Numbered from the stretch's first letter, positions 1 to 8,858 are shown. The stretch is 64,000 nucleotides of DNA from Aestuariirhabdus litorea (GCF_003864255.1 NZ_QWEZ01000001.1:1922001-1986000), one strand, 5' to 3'. Program-made: numbers and translations. The notes: generated by a model not told the origin, from the sequence alone.

Positions 1-365
1 ATCAGCAGGCTGGGGATGTTGCACGCCTGCTCGGCGACCTCGATCCCTCGCCACACATCGCCCTTGGCGTCGGCAAAGGTCTTGCCGGTCTCCTTGGCGA
101 GGATCTCCGCCAGCTCGTCGTGGTGCTCCTTCAGCAGCGCCTGGTAGACCATCATGATGCGTGCCCGCTCGGGTGGAGGCACGTCACGCCACTCTGCGAA
201 GGCCGCCTTGGCGCTGCTGATGGCAGCCTCCATCTCCTCGGGGGTGGCGTAGGGCACGTGACAAAGCACCTCCTGGGTCGCCGGGTTGGTCACGGGAAGG
301 GGCTGCTCGCAGCGGCTCTGCTGCCACTCGCCATTGATCAGCTGGGGTATGGTATTTGCGGTCAT
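1..365 (-). CDS. mmsA: CoA-acylating methylmalonate-semialdehyde dehydrogenase, N-terminal part (runs off left edge)
   Basis: The reverse strand encodes about 121 N-terminal residues beginning MTANTIPQLINGEWQQS; the rest lies beyond the left edge. The opening (LINGEW, then NPATQEVL and a stretch with AKAAFAEWRD and RARIM) is typical of the aldehyde dehydrogenase superfamily. The run ending GKTFADAKGDVWRG and EVAEQAC resembles MmsA, which oxidises methylmalonate semialdehyde to propionyl-CoA in valine and pyrimidine breakdown. The start is the ATG at 365, the first in frame. It is divergent from the AraC gene at 627, which could be its regulator. The catalytic Cys and Glu are outside the window, so the subfamily rests on the N terminus. 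Confidence 0.82.
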   Translation of the reverse strand, partial: MTANTIPQLINGEWQQSRCEQPLPVTNPATQEVLCHVPYATPEEMEAAISSAKAAFAEWRDVPPPERARIMMVYQALLKEHHDELAEILAKETGKTFADAKGDVWRGIEVAEQACNIPSLL

Positions 366-626
366 CGTCGGTCACCCATGGTGTTTTAGCGTTATTGTCA
401 GTACTGCGGTGTTGATAGCTCGGTGGGGGGAGTCGCGGGTCTCACACGCCGGCACCCGAAGGATCCGAAGACCGGTTCAGGACTCGCCCAACATTGTCTC
501 CTTTGTACCACGACACCCGGTGGATAAGGATTGACTAAATTGCTCGCATGATGGACTATTTTGCGATACGCATTTCCACACCCGGAACAGGTACACTTCC
601 ATCATTAACTTATTTTTCAACAGGTT
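366..626. promoter_or_regulatory. Divergent intergenic region between mmsA-like gene and AraC regulator
   Basis: These 261 bases separate two divergently transcribed genes and must hold both promoters. They are more AT-rich towards 530-625 than the flanking genes. I see no clear operator repeat or perfect promoter hexamers. Confidence 0.4.
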
Positions 627-1514
627 ATGAGCGACATATCGTCCGGATGGCCGCTGCCGGCTGAAGGGATTCGTTTTATAACCCCCGATTTCCTGATCCG
701 TACCCTGGCCGCACACCCCCTCACCCAGGACTGCTACCCCCTGGGCTTTGGCTACTACCCCGATGCGGCCAGCCACCGCATGGAGCGACACCACCACGAC
801 GACAACCTGCTGATCTTCTGCACCCACGGCAGTGGGGAGGCCTGGCTCGGCAGCCAGCACTACCCGCTTCATGCCGGCGAGCTGCTGTTGCTGCCTCGGG
901 GCCAGTCCCACAGCTACCGCGCCTCCCCCACCCACCCCTGGACCCTATACTGGTTCCACTTTGACGGCCTGCACAGCGACCTGATGATGGACCGCCTGCA
1001 GCAACTGGCCGAGGGACCGGTGTTGAAAACCGGCCTGCAGGCCAAACTGCTGAGCGACTTCAGCAGCCTGATGAGCTTGCGCGACGGGGGTTACCAGCTG
1101 GACAACTTCATCTACGCCTCCAACCACATTGCGCAGATGCTGAGTTTTGTGGCGCTGGTGATCCGTCCGCGCCTGAAACTCAAGTCCGGCAGCTACCTTG
1201 ACCTCGACCGCATCCACAGCCTGATGCAGGAGAACCTGCACCAGCACCTCGACCTGGACACCATCGCCGCCAGTGTCAGCCTCTCCAAGTACCACTTCTC
1301 CAAAAAGTACAAGGAGCTCACCGGATACTCGCCGATCCAGCACTTTATCCACCTGAAGATGCAACACGCCTGTTACCAGCTCGACGTCTCTGATCGCAGC
1401 ATCCAGGAGGTAGCCGCCCAACTGGGGTACGATGACGCCTACTACTTCTCGCGCCTGTTCAGCAAGATTCTCGGGGTCTCCCCGAGCCAGTACCGCGCCC
1501 ACAAACACCGCTAA
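627..1514 (+). CDS. AraC-family transcriptional regulator with cupin sensor domain
   Basis: A 295-residue protein. Residues about 45-110 form an AraC-type cupin (HHHDDNLLIFCTHGSGEA, then PLHAGELLLLPRGQSHSYRA). The last 100 residues are a double helix-turn-helix; the second helix pair carries the family signature (VAAQLGYDDAYYFSRLFSK followed by GVSPSQYR). Such proteins sense a sugar or small metabolite and activate adjacent genes. It lies 105 bases upstream of a sugar epimerase gene on the same strand and diverges from the mmsA-like gene, so either could be a target; the sugar epimerase suits a sugar-sensing cupin better. The start is the ATG at 627 behind a weak AGG element. The ligand cannot be read from the sequence. 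Confidence 0.9.
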   Translation: MSDISSGWPLPAEGIRFITPDFLIRTLAAHPLTQDCYPLGFGYYPDAASHRMERHHHDDNLLIFCTHGSGEAWLGSQHYPLHAGELLLLPRGQSHSYRASPTHPWTLYWFHFDGLHSDLMMDRLQQLAEGPVLKTGLQAKLLSDFSSLMSLRDGGYQLDNFIYASNHIAQMLSFVALVIRPRLKLKSGSYLDLDRIHSLMQENLHQHLDLDTIAASVSLSKYHFSKKYKELTGYSPIQHFIHLKMQHACYQLDVSDRSIQEVAAQLGYDDAYYFSRLFSKILGVSPSQYRAHKHR

Positions 1515-1619
1515 CGGCCCGCGGATCGGCAAAAGCCAGCCCCCGCGCTTTTACCGGCCACCACTGCGCCGCTATAATGCCGGGCTCCACAGGCAACCGG
1601 ACACCGCGCCCGCGACTCC

Positions 1620-2810
1620 ATGACCACCTCCTTCTACGCCCCGCTGGGCAATGCTGCCGCCCCGCAACAGGCCCGTATTGAGCAGTACCTGTTCGGCGCG
1701 CTGCTGCCAATGTGGCGCGAGCACGGCATCGATCGCCGTCATGGGGGATTTTTCGAGCGCCTCGACCAGCAGCTTAAGCCGCTGCCCCTGGACAGCAAGC
1801 GCCTGTTGGTCCAGTGCCGCCAGATCTTCGTCTACAGCCTCGCCTACAGCACCCTCGGCAATCCGCAGGACGCCCACGCGGCGCGCCAGGGGTTCGAGTT
1901 TCTGGTTCGTCACTACCGCGACCCCGACCTGGGGGGCTGGTTTTTCAGCACCCACGACGACGGCCGGGTTCGGGATACCACCAAAGATGCCTACGGGCAC
2001 GCTTTCGTGCTCTTTGCCTGCGCCTACTACTATCGAGCCTTTGGCGAGGAGTCGGCGATCGAGCTGGCGTTGGAAACCGCCGATATTCTGGAGCAGCGGC
2101 TCAAGGACCCCAAGGGCGGGGGTTTCTTCGAGTCCGCCTCCGCCAACTGGCAGCCGCAACCGGCGATCCGCCGGCAGAATCCCCACATGCACCTGCTGGA
2201 AGCCTTCGTGGCCCTCTACCAGAGTGTCGCGACGCCCCGGCGAGAGCGCTTCCAGGCCCTGGCCGATAGCGTGCTGCAGCTCTTTAGCCAGCACTTTTTC
2301 GACACCCGCAGTGCCACCCTGGGGGAGTTTTTCGACGACCAGTGGCAGCCCCACCCGGAGCAGGGTGAGCGTATTGAGCCGGGTCACCACTACGAGTGGT
2401 ACTGGCTGCTGATGGACTACGACCGCAGCCGCAACGACCCGGTCCTCTGCGCACAGGCCGAAGCCCTCTACCACTGGGCCGATCGCCACGGACAGGACCC
2501 CCGGGGCGGGATCTTCAATGTAGTGGCCCGCGATGGCCGCCCGATGGACGACAACAAACGCATCTGGCCGGTGACCGAGTGCCTCAAGGCGCGCGCCATC
2601 CGTTACCGGCAACGTGCCGAGGCGCAGGACCTGGAGTTGCTCTACCGGCAGCTCGACTACCTGTTCGGCCACTACCTCAAGTCCGATGGCCGCTGGCACG
2701 AATACCTGGCCCGCAACAACCAGCCCCAGCCCCACGACCTGCCGGGCAGCACCGGCTACCACCTGTTCCTCGGATTGATGGAGGCACGCCGGGTGCTGCA
2801 GGGCCTGTAG
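1620..2810 (+). CDS. AGE-family sugar epimerase/isomerase (mannose isomerase or cellobiose 2-epimerase-like)
   Basis: A 396-residue protein of the N-acylglucosamine 2-epimerase superfamily, which folds as an (alpha/alpha)6 barrel. Visible motifs are the early HGGFFERLD, the KRLLVQCRQIFVYSLAY helix, QNPHMHLLEAFVALY in the middle, EPGHHYEWYWLL, and a C-terminal block with KRIWPVTECLKA. The paired His residues in the NPHMHLLEA and GHHYEW blocks match the catalytic histidines of YihS and cellobiose 2-epimerases. The reaction is an aldose-ketose isomerisation or C2 epimerisation of a free sugar; the exact substrate (mannose, glucose, cellobiose) is not decided by sequence. It probably forms a unit with the AraC gene just upstream. 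Confidence 0.88.
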   Translation: MTTSFYAPLGNAAAPQQARIEQYLFGALLPMWREHGIDRRHGGFFERLDQQLKPLPLDSKRLLVQCRQIFVYSLAYSTLGNPQDAHAARQGFEFLVRHYRDPDLGGWFFSTHDDGRVRDTTKDAYGHAFVLFACAYYYRAFGEESAIELALETADILEQRLKDPKGGGFFESASANWQPQPAIRRQNPHMHLLEAFVALYQSVATPRRERFQALADSVLQLFSQHFFDTRSATLGEFFDDQWQPHPEQGERIEPGHHYEWYWLLMDYDRSRNDPVLCAQAEALYHWADRHGQDPRGGIFNVVARDGRPMDDNKRIWPVTECLKARAIRYRQRAEAQDLELLYRQLDYLFGHYLKSDGRWHEYLARNNQPQPHDLPGSTGYHLFLGLMEARRVLQGL

Positions 2811-2976
2811 CGCGCCCGCTTGCTTCATCGAGCGACCAGGGCTTGATCAATACTCTCGCAGGGTTTATGGTTTTTGGCTTCCGATCGGCGCCACCGTTTT
2901 CCAAAGCCCAGGGACCGGACAGCAGAGCGTCGCCACCACCGATCGGCCACCCTTTACCGACAGCGCAGGAGTCGTC

Positions 2977-3309
2977 ATGAACACCCCCAACCCGCCCACC
3001 GCCCTGGGACTGCTACTGGATATCAGCCCCGACTGCCCACAGAACTGCTGTACCCTCAGCCAGCTCATGGTCAAACAGTTGCAGCATCGCTTTGGCGAGC
3101 AGTGCGTGCAGGACAGCTGTGCGGGGGAACGGGTAGAGGATGGCCTGGTGTGCGGCGACCTCTGCCGTATCCGTCTCGCCCCCCCCGACCGCGACAACCA
3201 GCAGCTGATCGAAACGGTACTGCACCTGACCGAGACCCTCCAGCAGCAGTTCGACCTGCACCCCCAACACTTCAGCGTACGCCTCGCCGGGCAGGCCAGC
3301 CCAGCCTGA
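2977..3309 (+). CDS. Small cysteine-containing protein of unknown function
   Basis: A 110-residue protein that I do not recognise. The ATG at 2977 follows a good AGGAG element. It has eight cysteines in its first two thirds, several close together (CPQNCC, then CVQDSC and CGDLC), with no signal peptide or membrane segment. The C-terminal third looks helical and rich in Gln and Leu. A strong terminator hairpin follows 20 bases after the stop, which supports it being a real transcription unit. Metal binding is possible from the cysteines but is a guess. Confidence 0.6.
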   Translation: MNTPNPPTALGLLLDISPDCPQNCCTLSQLMVKQLQHRFGEQCVQDSCAGERVEDGLVCGDLCRIRLAPPDRDNQQLIETVLHLTETLQQQFDLHPQHFSVRLAGQASPA

Positions 3310-3329
3310 TACACGCCGGCACGCGACTG

Positions 3330-3361
3330 AAAAAAACGGCAGCCAGTGGCTGCCGTTTTTG
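3330..3361. terminator. Bidirectional intrinsic terminator
   Basis: An A-tract, a stem of CGGCAGCCA with GGCTGCCG, and a T-tract lie between the convergent small gene (ends 3309) and pntB (ends 3387). The layout works on both strands. Confidence 0.9.
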
Positions 3362-3386
3362 CTGGGTTGTCCCCCTTTAAACCCGG

Positions 3387-4799
3387 TCAGAGCTTCTTCA
3401 GGTGCTGGATCAGCTCCCCCGCCACCTGCTGGCCATCTCCATAGAGCATCTGGGTATTGTCCTGGTAAAAGAGCGCGTTCTCGACGCCGGAGAAACCGGT
3501 ACCGGCCCCCCGCTTGATCACGATCACGTTCTCCGCCTTGGCCGCATCCAGCACTGGCATACCGTAGAGGGGGCTCGACTTGTCGTTGCGGGCATCGGGG
3601 TTGACCACGTCGTTGGCCCCGATCACCAGCGCCACCGTGGTGGTGGGGAAGTCCGGGTTGATTTCGTCCATATCGAAGATCTTGTCGTAGGGAACCCCCG
3701 CCTCCGCCAGCAGCACATTCATGTGCCCCGGCATACGGCCGGCCACCGGGTGGATGGCAAACTTCACCTTGACGTTGTTCTCCTCCAGCAGCTCCGCCAG
3801 CTCCCACACCTTGTGCTGGGCCTGGGCCACCGCCATGCCATAACCGGGCACGATCACTACCTGGCTGGCGTAGGCCATCATGATCGCCGCATCCTGGCTC
3901 TGGATCTCCTTCATGGATCCTTCGATCTCGCTCGCCTCCTTGGCCCCGCCACTCTGGCCGAACCCACCAAAGAGCACGTTCCACACCGAGCGGTTCATCG
4001 CCTTGGCCATCAGCTGGGTCAGCAGGGTACCCGCCGATCCCACCACCGTACCGGCGATGATCATGGCGGCGTTATCCAGCACATAGCCCTCCAGGCCAAC
4101 CGCCAAACCGGTCAGGGCGTTGAACAGGGAGATCGCCACCGGCATATCGGCGCCCCCTACCGGGGTGGTGACAAACACCCCCAGCAGCAGCACCAGCAGG
4201 AAGAAAAGCAGCACCAGCAGGGTGCTGTCGGTGTCGAACAGTTTGACCCCCAGGTAGATCACCAGCACCAGCAACCCCAGGTTCACCCAGTGCTGTTGCG
4301 GCACCAGCGAAGTGCGGCGAAAACGACCGTCGAGTTTGGCCCAGGCCACCAGCGAACCGCTGAAGGAGAGGGTGCCGATAAAGGCCCCCACGATCGCCAC
4401 GATCGCCACATCGCTGCTCAGCACCAGGCTCACCCCCGCGCCGGGGATCGCCTGGCTCTGGTTGATCGCGCCAAACAGCTCCACCGCCGCAATGGCGCCG
4501 GCCGCACCGCCGCCCATACCGTTGAACAGGGCGATCATCTGCGGCATATCCACCATCGCCACCGTTCGCCCCTTCTGCCAGGCATAACCGCCGCCCAGAA
4601 TGATCGCCACCACCATCAGCAGGTAGTTGGAGACCCCGTGCAGGCTGGGGTCAAGGAAGGTCACCAGGGTAGCCAGCACCATCCCCACCCCGGACCAGAG
4701 GATGCCGCGCCGCGCCGTGACCGGCGAACTCATCTGCTTGAGCCCCAGGATAAAGAGCACCGCTGCCAGGAAGTAACTGGCCTGAATCAGGATAACCAT
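3387..4799 (-). CDS. pntB: NAD(P) transhydrogenase subunit beta
   Basis: A 470-residue integral membrane subunit of proton-translocating transhydrogenase, which uses the proton gradient to reduce NADP+ with NADH. The N-terminal 280 residues are mostly membrane helices. The C-terminal 180 residues form the NADP(H)-binding domain III: VPGYGMAVAQAQHKVWEL is the dinucleotide-binding loop, followed by KFAIHPVAGRMPGHMNVLLA and VIGANDVVNPDA. The length matches bacterial PntB. Its start codon shares bases with the stop of the preceding gene (TGATG), so the two are translationally coupled. It is the last gene of the three-gene pnt operon. Confidence 0.97.
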   Translation of the reverse strand: MVILIQASYFLAAVLFILGLKQMSSPVTARRGILWSGVGMVLATLVTFLDPSLHGVSNYLLMVVAIILGGGYAWQKGRTVAMVDMPQMIALFNGMGGGAAGAIAAVELFGAINQSQAIPGAGVSLVLSSDVAIVAIVGAFIGTLSFSGSLVAWAKLDGRFRRTSLVPQQHWVNLGLLVLVIYLGVKLFDTDSTLLVLLFFLLVLLLGVFVTTPVGGADMPVAISLFNALTGLAVGLEGYVLDNAAMIIAGTVVGSAGTLLTQLMAKAMNRSVWNVLFGGFGQSGGAKEASEIEGSMKEIQSQDAAIMMAYASQVVIVPGYGMAVAQAQHKVWELAELLEENNVKVKFAIHPVAGRMPGHMNVLLAEAGVPYDKIFDMDEINPDFPTTTVALVIGANDVVNPDARNDKSSPLYGMPVLDAAKAENVIVIKRGAGTGFSGVENALFYQDNTQMLYGDGQQVAGELIQHLKKL

Positions 4800-5092
4800 C
4801 AGCCCTTACCTCCCTTGCTGCTCTTGAACATCTCCAGCATACGCTCGGTCACCACGTAACCGCCCACGGCGTTGCCCGCCGCCAGCAGTACTGCGATAAA
4901 GCCCATCAGCTGCTGCCCGAGGGTGGTGGCGTGTCCCAGGGCCACCATCGCCCCCACCAGCACAATGCCGTGGATAAAGTTGGAGCCCGACATCAGCGGG
5001 GTGTGCAGAATCACCGGCACCCGGCTGATCACCTCGTAGCCGGTGAAACCGGCCAGTAAGAATATGTAGATTGCAGCCCAGCCTTCGATCAT
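4799..5092 (-). CDS. pntAB: NAD(P) transhydrogenase subunit alpha part 2 (membrane segment)
   Basis: A 97-residue protein with about three membrane helices, equivalent to the C-terminal membrane part of one-piece PntA. The run TPLMSGSNFIHGIVLVGAM is characteristic of this segment. It overlaps the upstream pntA1 gene by four bases and touches pntB downstream. The split of the alpha subunit into two polypeptides is like that in Rhodospirillum rubrum, not the fused form of E. coli. Confidence 0.95.
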   Translation of the reverse strand: MIEGWAAIYIFLLAGFTGYEVISRVPVILHTPLMSGSNFIHGIVLVGAMVALGHATTLGQQLMGFIAVLLAAGNAVGGYVVTERMLEMFKSSKGGKG

Positions 5093-6222
5093 GACTTGCC
5101 TCCTTCCAGACGCTCCCGTGCCGCCGCAAAGCGGATCTCACCATCGTGGGTCAGGCAGCTGTCCGCCAGCACCTGGTCCTCCCAATCGATCGACAGCTCC
5201 CCTTCACGAATCAGCAGTTTGCAGAAATTCAACAGGTTTTTGGCGAACATCTCGCTGGCGTGGATCGCCAGCATACTGGGCACGTTAAGGGGGCCATAAA
5301 CGGTGACCCCGTTGTGCTCGACCTGCTCGCCGGCACGGGTCAGTTCGCAGTTACCGCCCCCCTCGGCCGCCATATCAACGATCACCGAGCAGGCGTGCAT
5401 CGACTCCACCATCTCCGTACTGATGATTCGTGGCGAGGGGCGCCCGGGGATCGCGGCGGTGGTGATCACCACATCGGAAGCCGCCACCCGCGCCGCCAAC
5501 ACCTCCTGCTGGCGCTTCTTCTCCTCATCGGTCAGTTCCCGCGCGTAGCCACCCAGGCCATCGGCCGAAACCCCGGTATCGACAAAACGCGCCCCCAGCG
5601 ACTCCACCTGCTCGCGCGCGGCCGAACGCACATCGTAGGCCTCCACGATCGCCCCCAGGCGACGGGCGGTGGCGATCGCCTGCAACCCGGCCACGCCGGC
5701 CCCCACCACCAGCACCTTGGAGGGGCGAATGGTGCCCGCCGCGGTGGTCAGCATGGGGAAGAACTTACCGGAGATGGAGGCGGCCATCAGCACCGCCTTA
5801 TAGCCCGCCAGGGAAGCTTGGGAGGTGAGTGCATCCATCGACTGGGCGCGGGAGATGCGGGGTATCAGCTCCATCGAAAAGGCGGTGATGCCCCGTTCCT
5901 TCATGGCGAGGATTCCCTCGTCGTTGGCGTAGGGCGCCATAAAGCCGACACAGATCGTACCGGGCTTCATCAAAGCCACCTCCTCGGGGGTGGGAGGCAG
6001 CACCTTCAGCAGCACCTCGGCCGCTTCAAACACCTTCTTGCGCTGTTTGTAAAATTTGGCATCGCTGTAGAGCGCGTCGGCGTGTCCCGCCGATACCCCC
6101 ACATCCGTCTCCAGCACCAGCTCGGCGCCCAACTGCTGCAGGCGCAACGCCACCTCGGGAACAATGGCAACCCGTCGTTCCCCCTCTTTGATCTCTTTGG
6201 GTACAGCCACCGATACCGCCAT
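5089..6222 (-). CDS. pntAA: NAD(P) transhydrogenase subunit alpha part 1 (NAD(H)-binding)
   Basis: A 377-residue soluble subunit related to alanine dehydrogenase. It starts MAVSVAVPKEIKEGERR; the ATG at 6222 has a GGAGGAG ribosome site, so a longer frame beginning at 6279 is not the gene start. VVGAGVAGLQAIATARRLGA is the NAD-binding Rossmann loop at about residues 170-190. It has RxxxIVPEVA near the N terminus and RPSPRIISTEMV around residue 280. It binds NADH on the cytoplasmic side and passes hydride to NADP+ on PntB. First gene of the operon pntAA-pntAB-pntB. Confidence 0.97.
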   Translation of the reverse strand: MAVSVAVPKEIKEGERRVAIVPEVALRLQQLGAELVLETDVGVSAGHADALYSDAKFYKQRKKVFEAAEVLLKVLPPTPEEVALMKPGTICVGFMAPYANDEGILAMKERGITAFSMELIPRISRAQSMDALTSQASLAGYKAVLMAASISGKFFPMLTTAAGTIRPSKVLVVGAGVAGLQAIATARRLGAIVEAYDVRSAAREQVESLGARFVDTGVSADGLGGYARELTDEEKKRQQEVLAARVAASDVVITTAAIPGRPSPRIISTEMVESMHACSVIVDMAAEGGGNCELTRAGEQVEHNGVTVYGPLNVPSMLAIHASEMFAKNLLNFCKLLIREGELSIDWEDQVLADSCLTHDGEIRFAAARERLEGGKS

Positions 6223-6495
6223 GCAGTCTCCTCCAGCCAGATAACACCAAATGCAAAGGTCGCCCCACGCAAAACACACACAGAGCGCAGGGAAAACAAG
6301 TCAGATAACACTATAGCAGCTGATTATGAGAGTGTTTTTTTTACCTCGGTTAACGATAAAAAAACGATCTCACCCCACGACGTTCAGCCTATTGGGCTCG
6401 GGCAACAAAGCGGCTATGCTGTTGGCACTTACTCATCGCCGCCTCGGGGCCCGATCCCGACCGCTGCCCTCAACATAAAAACAACAGGAGTCCCC

Positions 6496-7785
6496 ATGAG
6501 TCACACGCAAACGATGGAGCATATCTTCACCATGGACACCTCCAGCATCAAATACGGTGCCGGAGCCACCCGTGAAATCGGCGAAGATATGAAGAACCTC
6601 GGCGCTCGCCGGGTAATGGTGGTCACCGACCCCAACCTGACCCACAACCCCGCCGTGGTTACCGTCATGGAGTCGCTCAAGGCCGCCGGACTGGATGCCG
6701 TGCTGTTCGACCAAACCAGCGTCGAGCCCACCGACCTCTCCTTTAAAGAGGCGATCGCCTTTGCGACCGCCGGTCACTTCGACGGCTACGTGGGGGTCGG
6801 TGGCGGCTCCAGCATGGACACTGTCAAGGCCGCCAACCTCTACGCCACCTACCCGGCGGAGCTGCTCGAATACGTCAACCCTCCGATCGGTAAGGGCACC
6901 CCGGTGCCTGGCCCCCTCAAGCCGATGATCTGCGTGCCCACCACCGCAGGAACCGGCAGCGAGACCACCGGAGTGGCGATCTTCGATTTTCTGGAGATGG
7001 AGGCCAAGACCGGCATCGCCCACCGCGCGCTGCGCCCGATCATGGGCATCATCGATCCCGACAACACCCGCACCATGCCCCCCATGGTGGCCGCCTGCAC
7101 CGCGCTGGACCAGTTCAGCCACGCCATCGAGTCGATCACCGCCCTGCCCTATAACCAGCGCCCCGCTCCCGAGTCGCCGGCGCTGCGCCCCGCCTACCAG
7201 GGGGCCAACCCGATCAGCCATATCTGGGCCTGCAAGACCCTGGAGATGATCGCCAGCAACCTGGTACGGGTCACCAGCGATCCCGACGACGATGAGGCCC
7301 GTGGCCAGATCATGCTGGCCGCCACCTACGCCGGTATCGGCTTTGGCAACTCCGGCGTCCACCTGCCCCACGGCATGTCCTACCCGGTAGCGGGCATGGT
7401 CAAGGATTACCGCCCCGAGGGCTACGTCACCGACCACCCCACCGTGCCCCACGGCATGGCGGTGGTGCTTAACGCCCCGGCAGTGTTCCGCTTCACTGCC
7501 CCCACCAACCCCGAACTGCACCTGGAGTGCGCCCGGCTGATGGGGGTCGATACCCGCGGCGCGAGCGCTGGGGATGCCGGCGAGGTGCTCTCGGCGGGCA
7601 TCGTCAAGATGATCCGCGACTGCGGCCTGCCCAACGGCCTCTCCGGCGTCGGCTACGGTCCCGAGGATGTGGACAAACTGGTGGCGGGCACCCTGCCCCA
7701 GCACCGGGTCACCAAACTGTCGCCGCGCCCCGCCTCGGCAGAGGACCTCAAGCAGCTGTTCCTCGACTCCATGGTGCTCTGGTAG
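6496..7785 (+). CDS. Hydroxyacid-oxoacid transhydrogenase (iron-containing alcohol dehydrogenase family)
   Basis: A 429-residue group III (iron-type) alcohol dehydrogenase that closely resembles human ADHFE1, hydroxyacid-oxoacid transhydrogenase. GYVGVGGGSSMDTVKAANL is the nucleotide-binding loop, and VPTTAGTGSETTGVA the family signature. Metal-ligand histidines are visible in DQFSHAIES, HLPHGMSYPV and VPHGMAVVL. The block RPAYQGANPISHIW and the ending TLPQHRVTKLSPRP are shared with ADHFE1. The known reaction couples oxidation of 4-hydroxybutyrate to reduction of 2-oxoglutarate without free NAD. The start is the ATG at 6496 with a CAGGAG site; the open frame extends far upstream but without any homology. 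It diverges from the pnt operon. Confidence 0.88.
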   Translation: MSHTQTMEHIFTMDTSSIKYGAGATREIGEDMKNLGARRVMVVTDPNLTHNPAVVTVMESLKAAGLDAVLFDQTSVEPTDLSFKEAIAFATAGHFDGYVGVGGGSSMDTVKAANLYATYPAELLEYVNPPIGKGTPVPGPLKPMICVPTTAGTGSETTGVAIFDFLEMEAKTGIAHRALRPIMGIIDPDNTRTMPPMVAACTALDQFSHAIESITALPYNQRPAPESPALRPAYQGANPISHIWACKTLEMIASNLVRVTSDPDDDEARGQIMLAATYAGIGFGNSGVHLPHGMSYPVAGMVKDYRPEGYVTDHPTVPHGMAVVLNAPAVFRFTAPTNPELHLECARLMGVDTRGASAGDAGEVLSAGIVKMIRDCGLPNGLSGVGYGPEDVDKLVAGTLPQHRVTKLSPRPASAEDLKQLFLDSMVLW

Positions 7786-7794
7786 TCGCCCCAG

Positions 7795-7822
7795 ACCCGG
7801 GCCGGAGACTACCGGCCCGGGT
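7795..7822 (+). terminator. Strong hairpin after the transhydrogenase gene
   Basis: An 11-base perfect inverted repeat (ACCCGGGCCGG with its complement, loop about six bases) starts ten bases after the stop codon at 7785. It lacks a clear T-tract, so termination may be incomplete. Confidence 0.55.
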
Positions 7823-7833
7823 TCCTGCGCCTC

Positions 7834-8093
7834 TCATAACGAGGTGATTGCGGTTTCGTTGAGCAGGCTGTGACCGAGCTTGAGGGAGAGCGCATTTTTG
7901 CAGGAGACCTCCTTGGGGGTGTTCTCGTTCGAGGCGGAGTTTTCCGCCAGCAGCCCCATGCGCGGGTAGGCTCCGGCCACCCCCTCACCGCAGAACAGTA
8001 AGCTCAGCTCCTCGCAGTTTTCGCCGAAGATGCTGTCGCACGCCGATTTCAGCAGCTCGATCCTGTCCTTTTCCGCTACGGGCGGTGATACGA
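7834..8093 (-). other. Open frame without a plausible start codon, downstream of methyltransferase gene
   Basis: An open frame ends at a TGA at 7834 and encodes about 80 residues that look protein-like: charged, with Lys, Asn, Glu and Ser unlike random GC-rich frames, and four Cys (SACDSIF, ENCEEL, LFCGEG, VSCKNAL). It begins immediately after the methyltransferase stop at 8097, next to an AGGAG element. No ATG, GTG or TTG is suitably placed; the first in-frame ATG (7959) would leave only 41 residues. It may be a small gene with an unusual start, a decayed gene, or carry a sequencing error. The function is unknown. Confidence 0.3.
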
Positions 8094-8096
8094 CTC

Positions 8097-8777
8097 CTAC
8101 CCCTGCTCCCCTCGGGGCCGCTCCGCCACCAGTACCAGGAAGGGCCAGAGGGGGACGCCGATGCGGCGGCTGAACACCAGTTTGCAGCCCATTGACTCCA
8201 GCAGGGGGGCCACCTCCACCGGACGGCACCCCAGGGAGAGCGCCGGCAGCCGCCAGATCAACGCCTCCACCCGGGCGGCCAGCCATTTGAGCAGCGGTGA
8301 GCGGGGTTCGGTGGAGTGGACAATGGCGATGCAGCCACCGGGACGGGTCACGCGGAACAGCTCGCGCACCGCCTGCAGCGGGTCCGCCAGCGGACAGAGG
8401 CTGTAGCTGGAGAGCACCGCGTCGAAGCTGTTATCGGCGAAGGGCAGGCGGTGCATATCTCCATCCACCACCGCTACCCGCCCCTGCAGCTGTGCACGCT
8501 CGATGCGCTGGCGGGCCACCGCCAGCATGCCGGGGCTGCTGTCCAGCAGGGTCACACGGCCGGACTCCCCCACTCGTCGGGCCGCCCGCAAGCCGCTGGA
8601 GCCGGTACCGGCACCGGCATCGAGCACCCGGTCGCCGGGGGCCAGCGCCAGCTTCACCAGCAGCTCCCGCCCCCGCTGGTCCGAGCGGGCGGTGAGCAAC
8701 GCATGCTGGCAGTCGTAGCGACGGGCGATCCGGTTATAGAGGCGGCGGAGACGTTGACTATCGAGGGCGGGTCGCAC
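8097..8777 (-). CDS. Class I SAM-dependent methyltransferase (UbiE/Methyltransf_11-like)
   Basis: A 226-residue methyltransferase. VLDAGAGTGSSGLRAA at about residue 50 is the SAM-binding motif I; VTLLDSSPGMLAVA gives the acidic residue after strand 2; VVDGDMHRLPFADNSFDAVL and LFRVTRPGGCIAIV are the later motifs seen in UbiE and arsenite methyltransferase-like enzymes. No substrate can be assigned. It begins with GTG at 8777, with GGAG about ten bases upstream. It is 80 bases downstream of the periplasmic binding protein gene on the same strand and may share its transcript. Confidence 0.85.
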   Translation of the reverse strand: MRPALDSQRLRRLYNRIARRYDCQHALLTARSDQRGRELLVKLALAPGDRVLDAGAGTGSSGLRAARRVGESGRVTLLDSSPGMLAVARQRIERAQLQGRVAVVDGDMHRLPFADNSFDAVLSSYSLCPLADPLQAVRELFRVTRPGGCIAIVHSTEPRSPLLKWLAARVEALIWRLPALSLGCRPVEVAPLLESMGCKLVFSRRIGVPLWPFLVLVAERPRGEQG

Positions 8778-8858
8778 GGGGAATGCTCCAGGCGGTCGTC
8801 AGGTTAGAAGAACAGGCTCAGGGGATGGGGTCAGGCCAGGCGGTCGGCCAAAAGGGTA

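Noticed and set aside
5146-6495. Long N-terminal extension of the hydroxyacid-oxoacid transhydrogenase frame
   Set aside because: It is antisense to pntAA and has no homology; a good ribosome site places the start at 6496.
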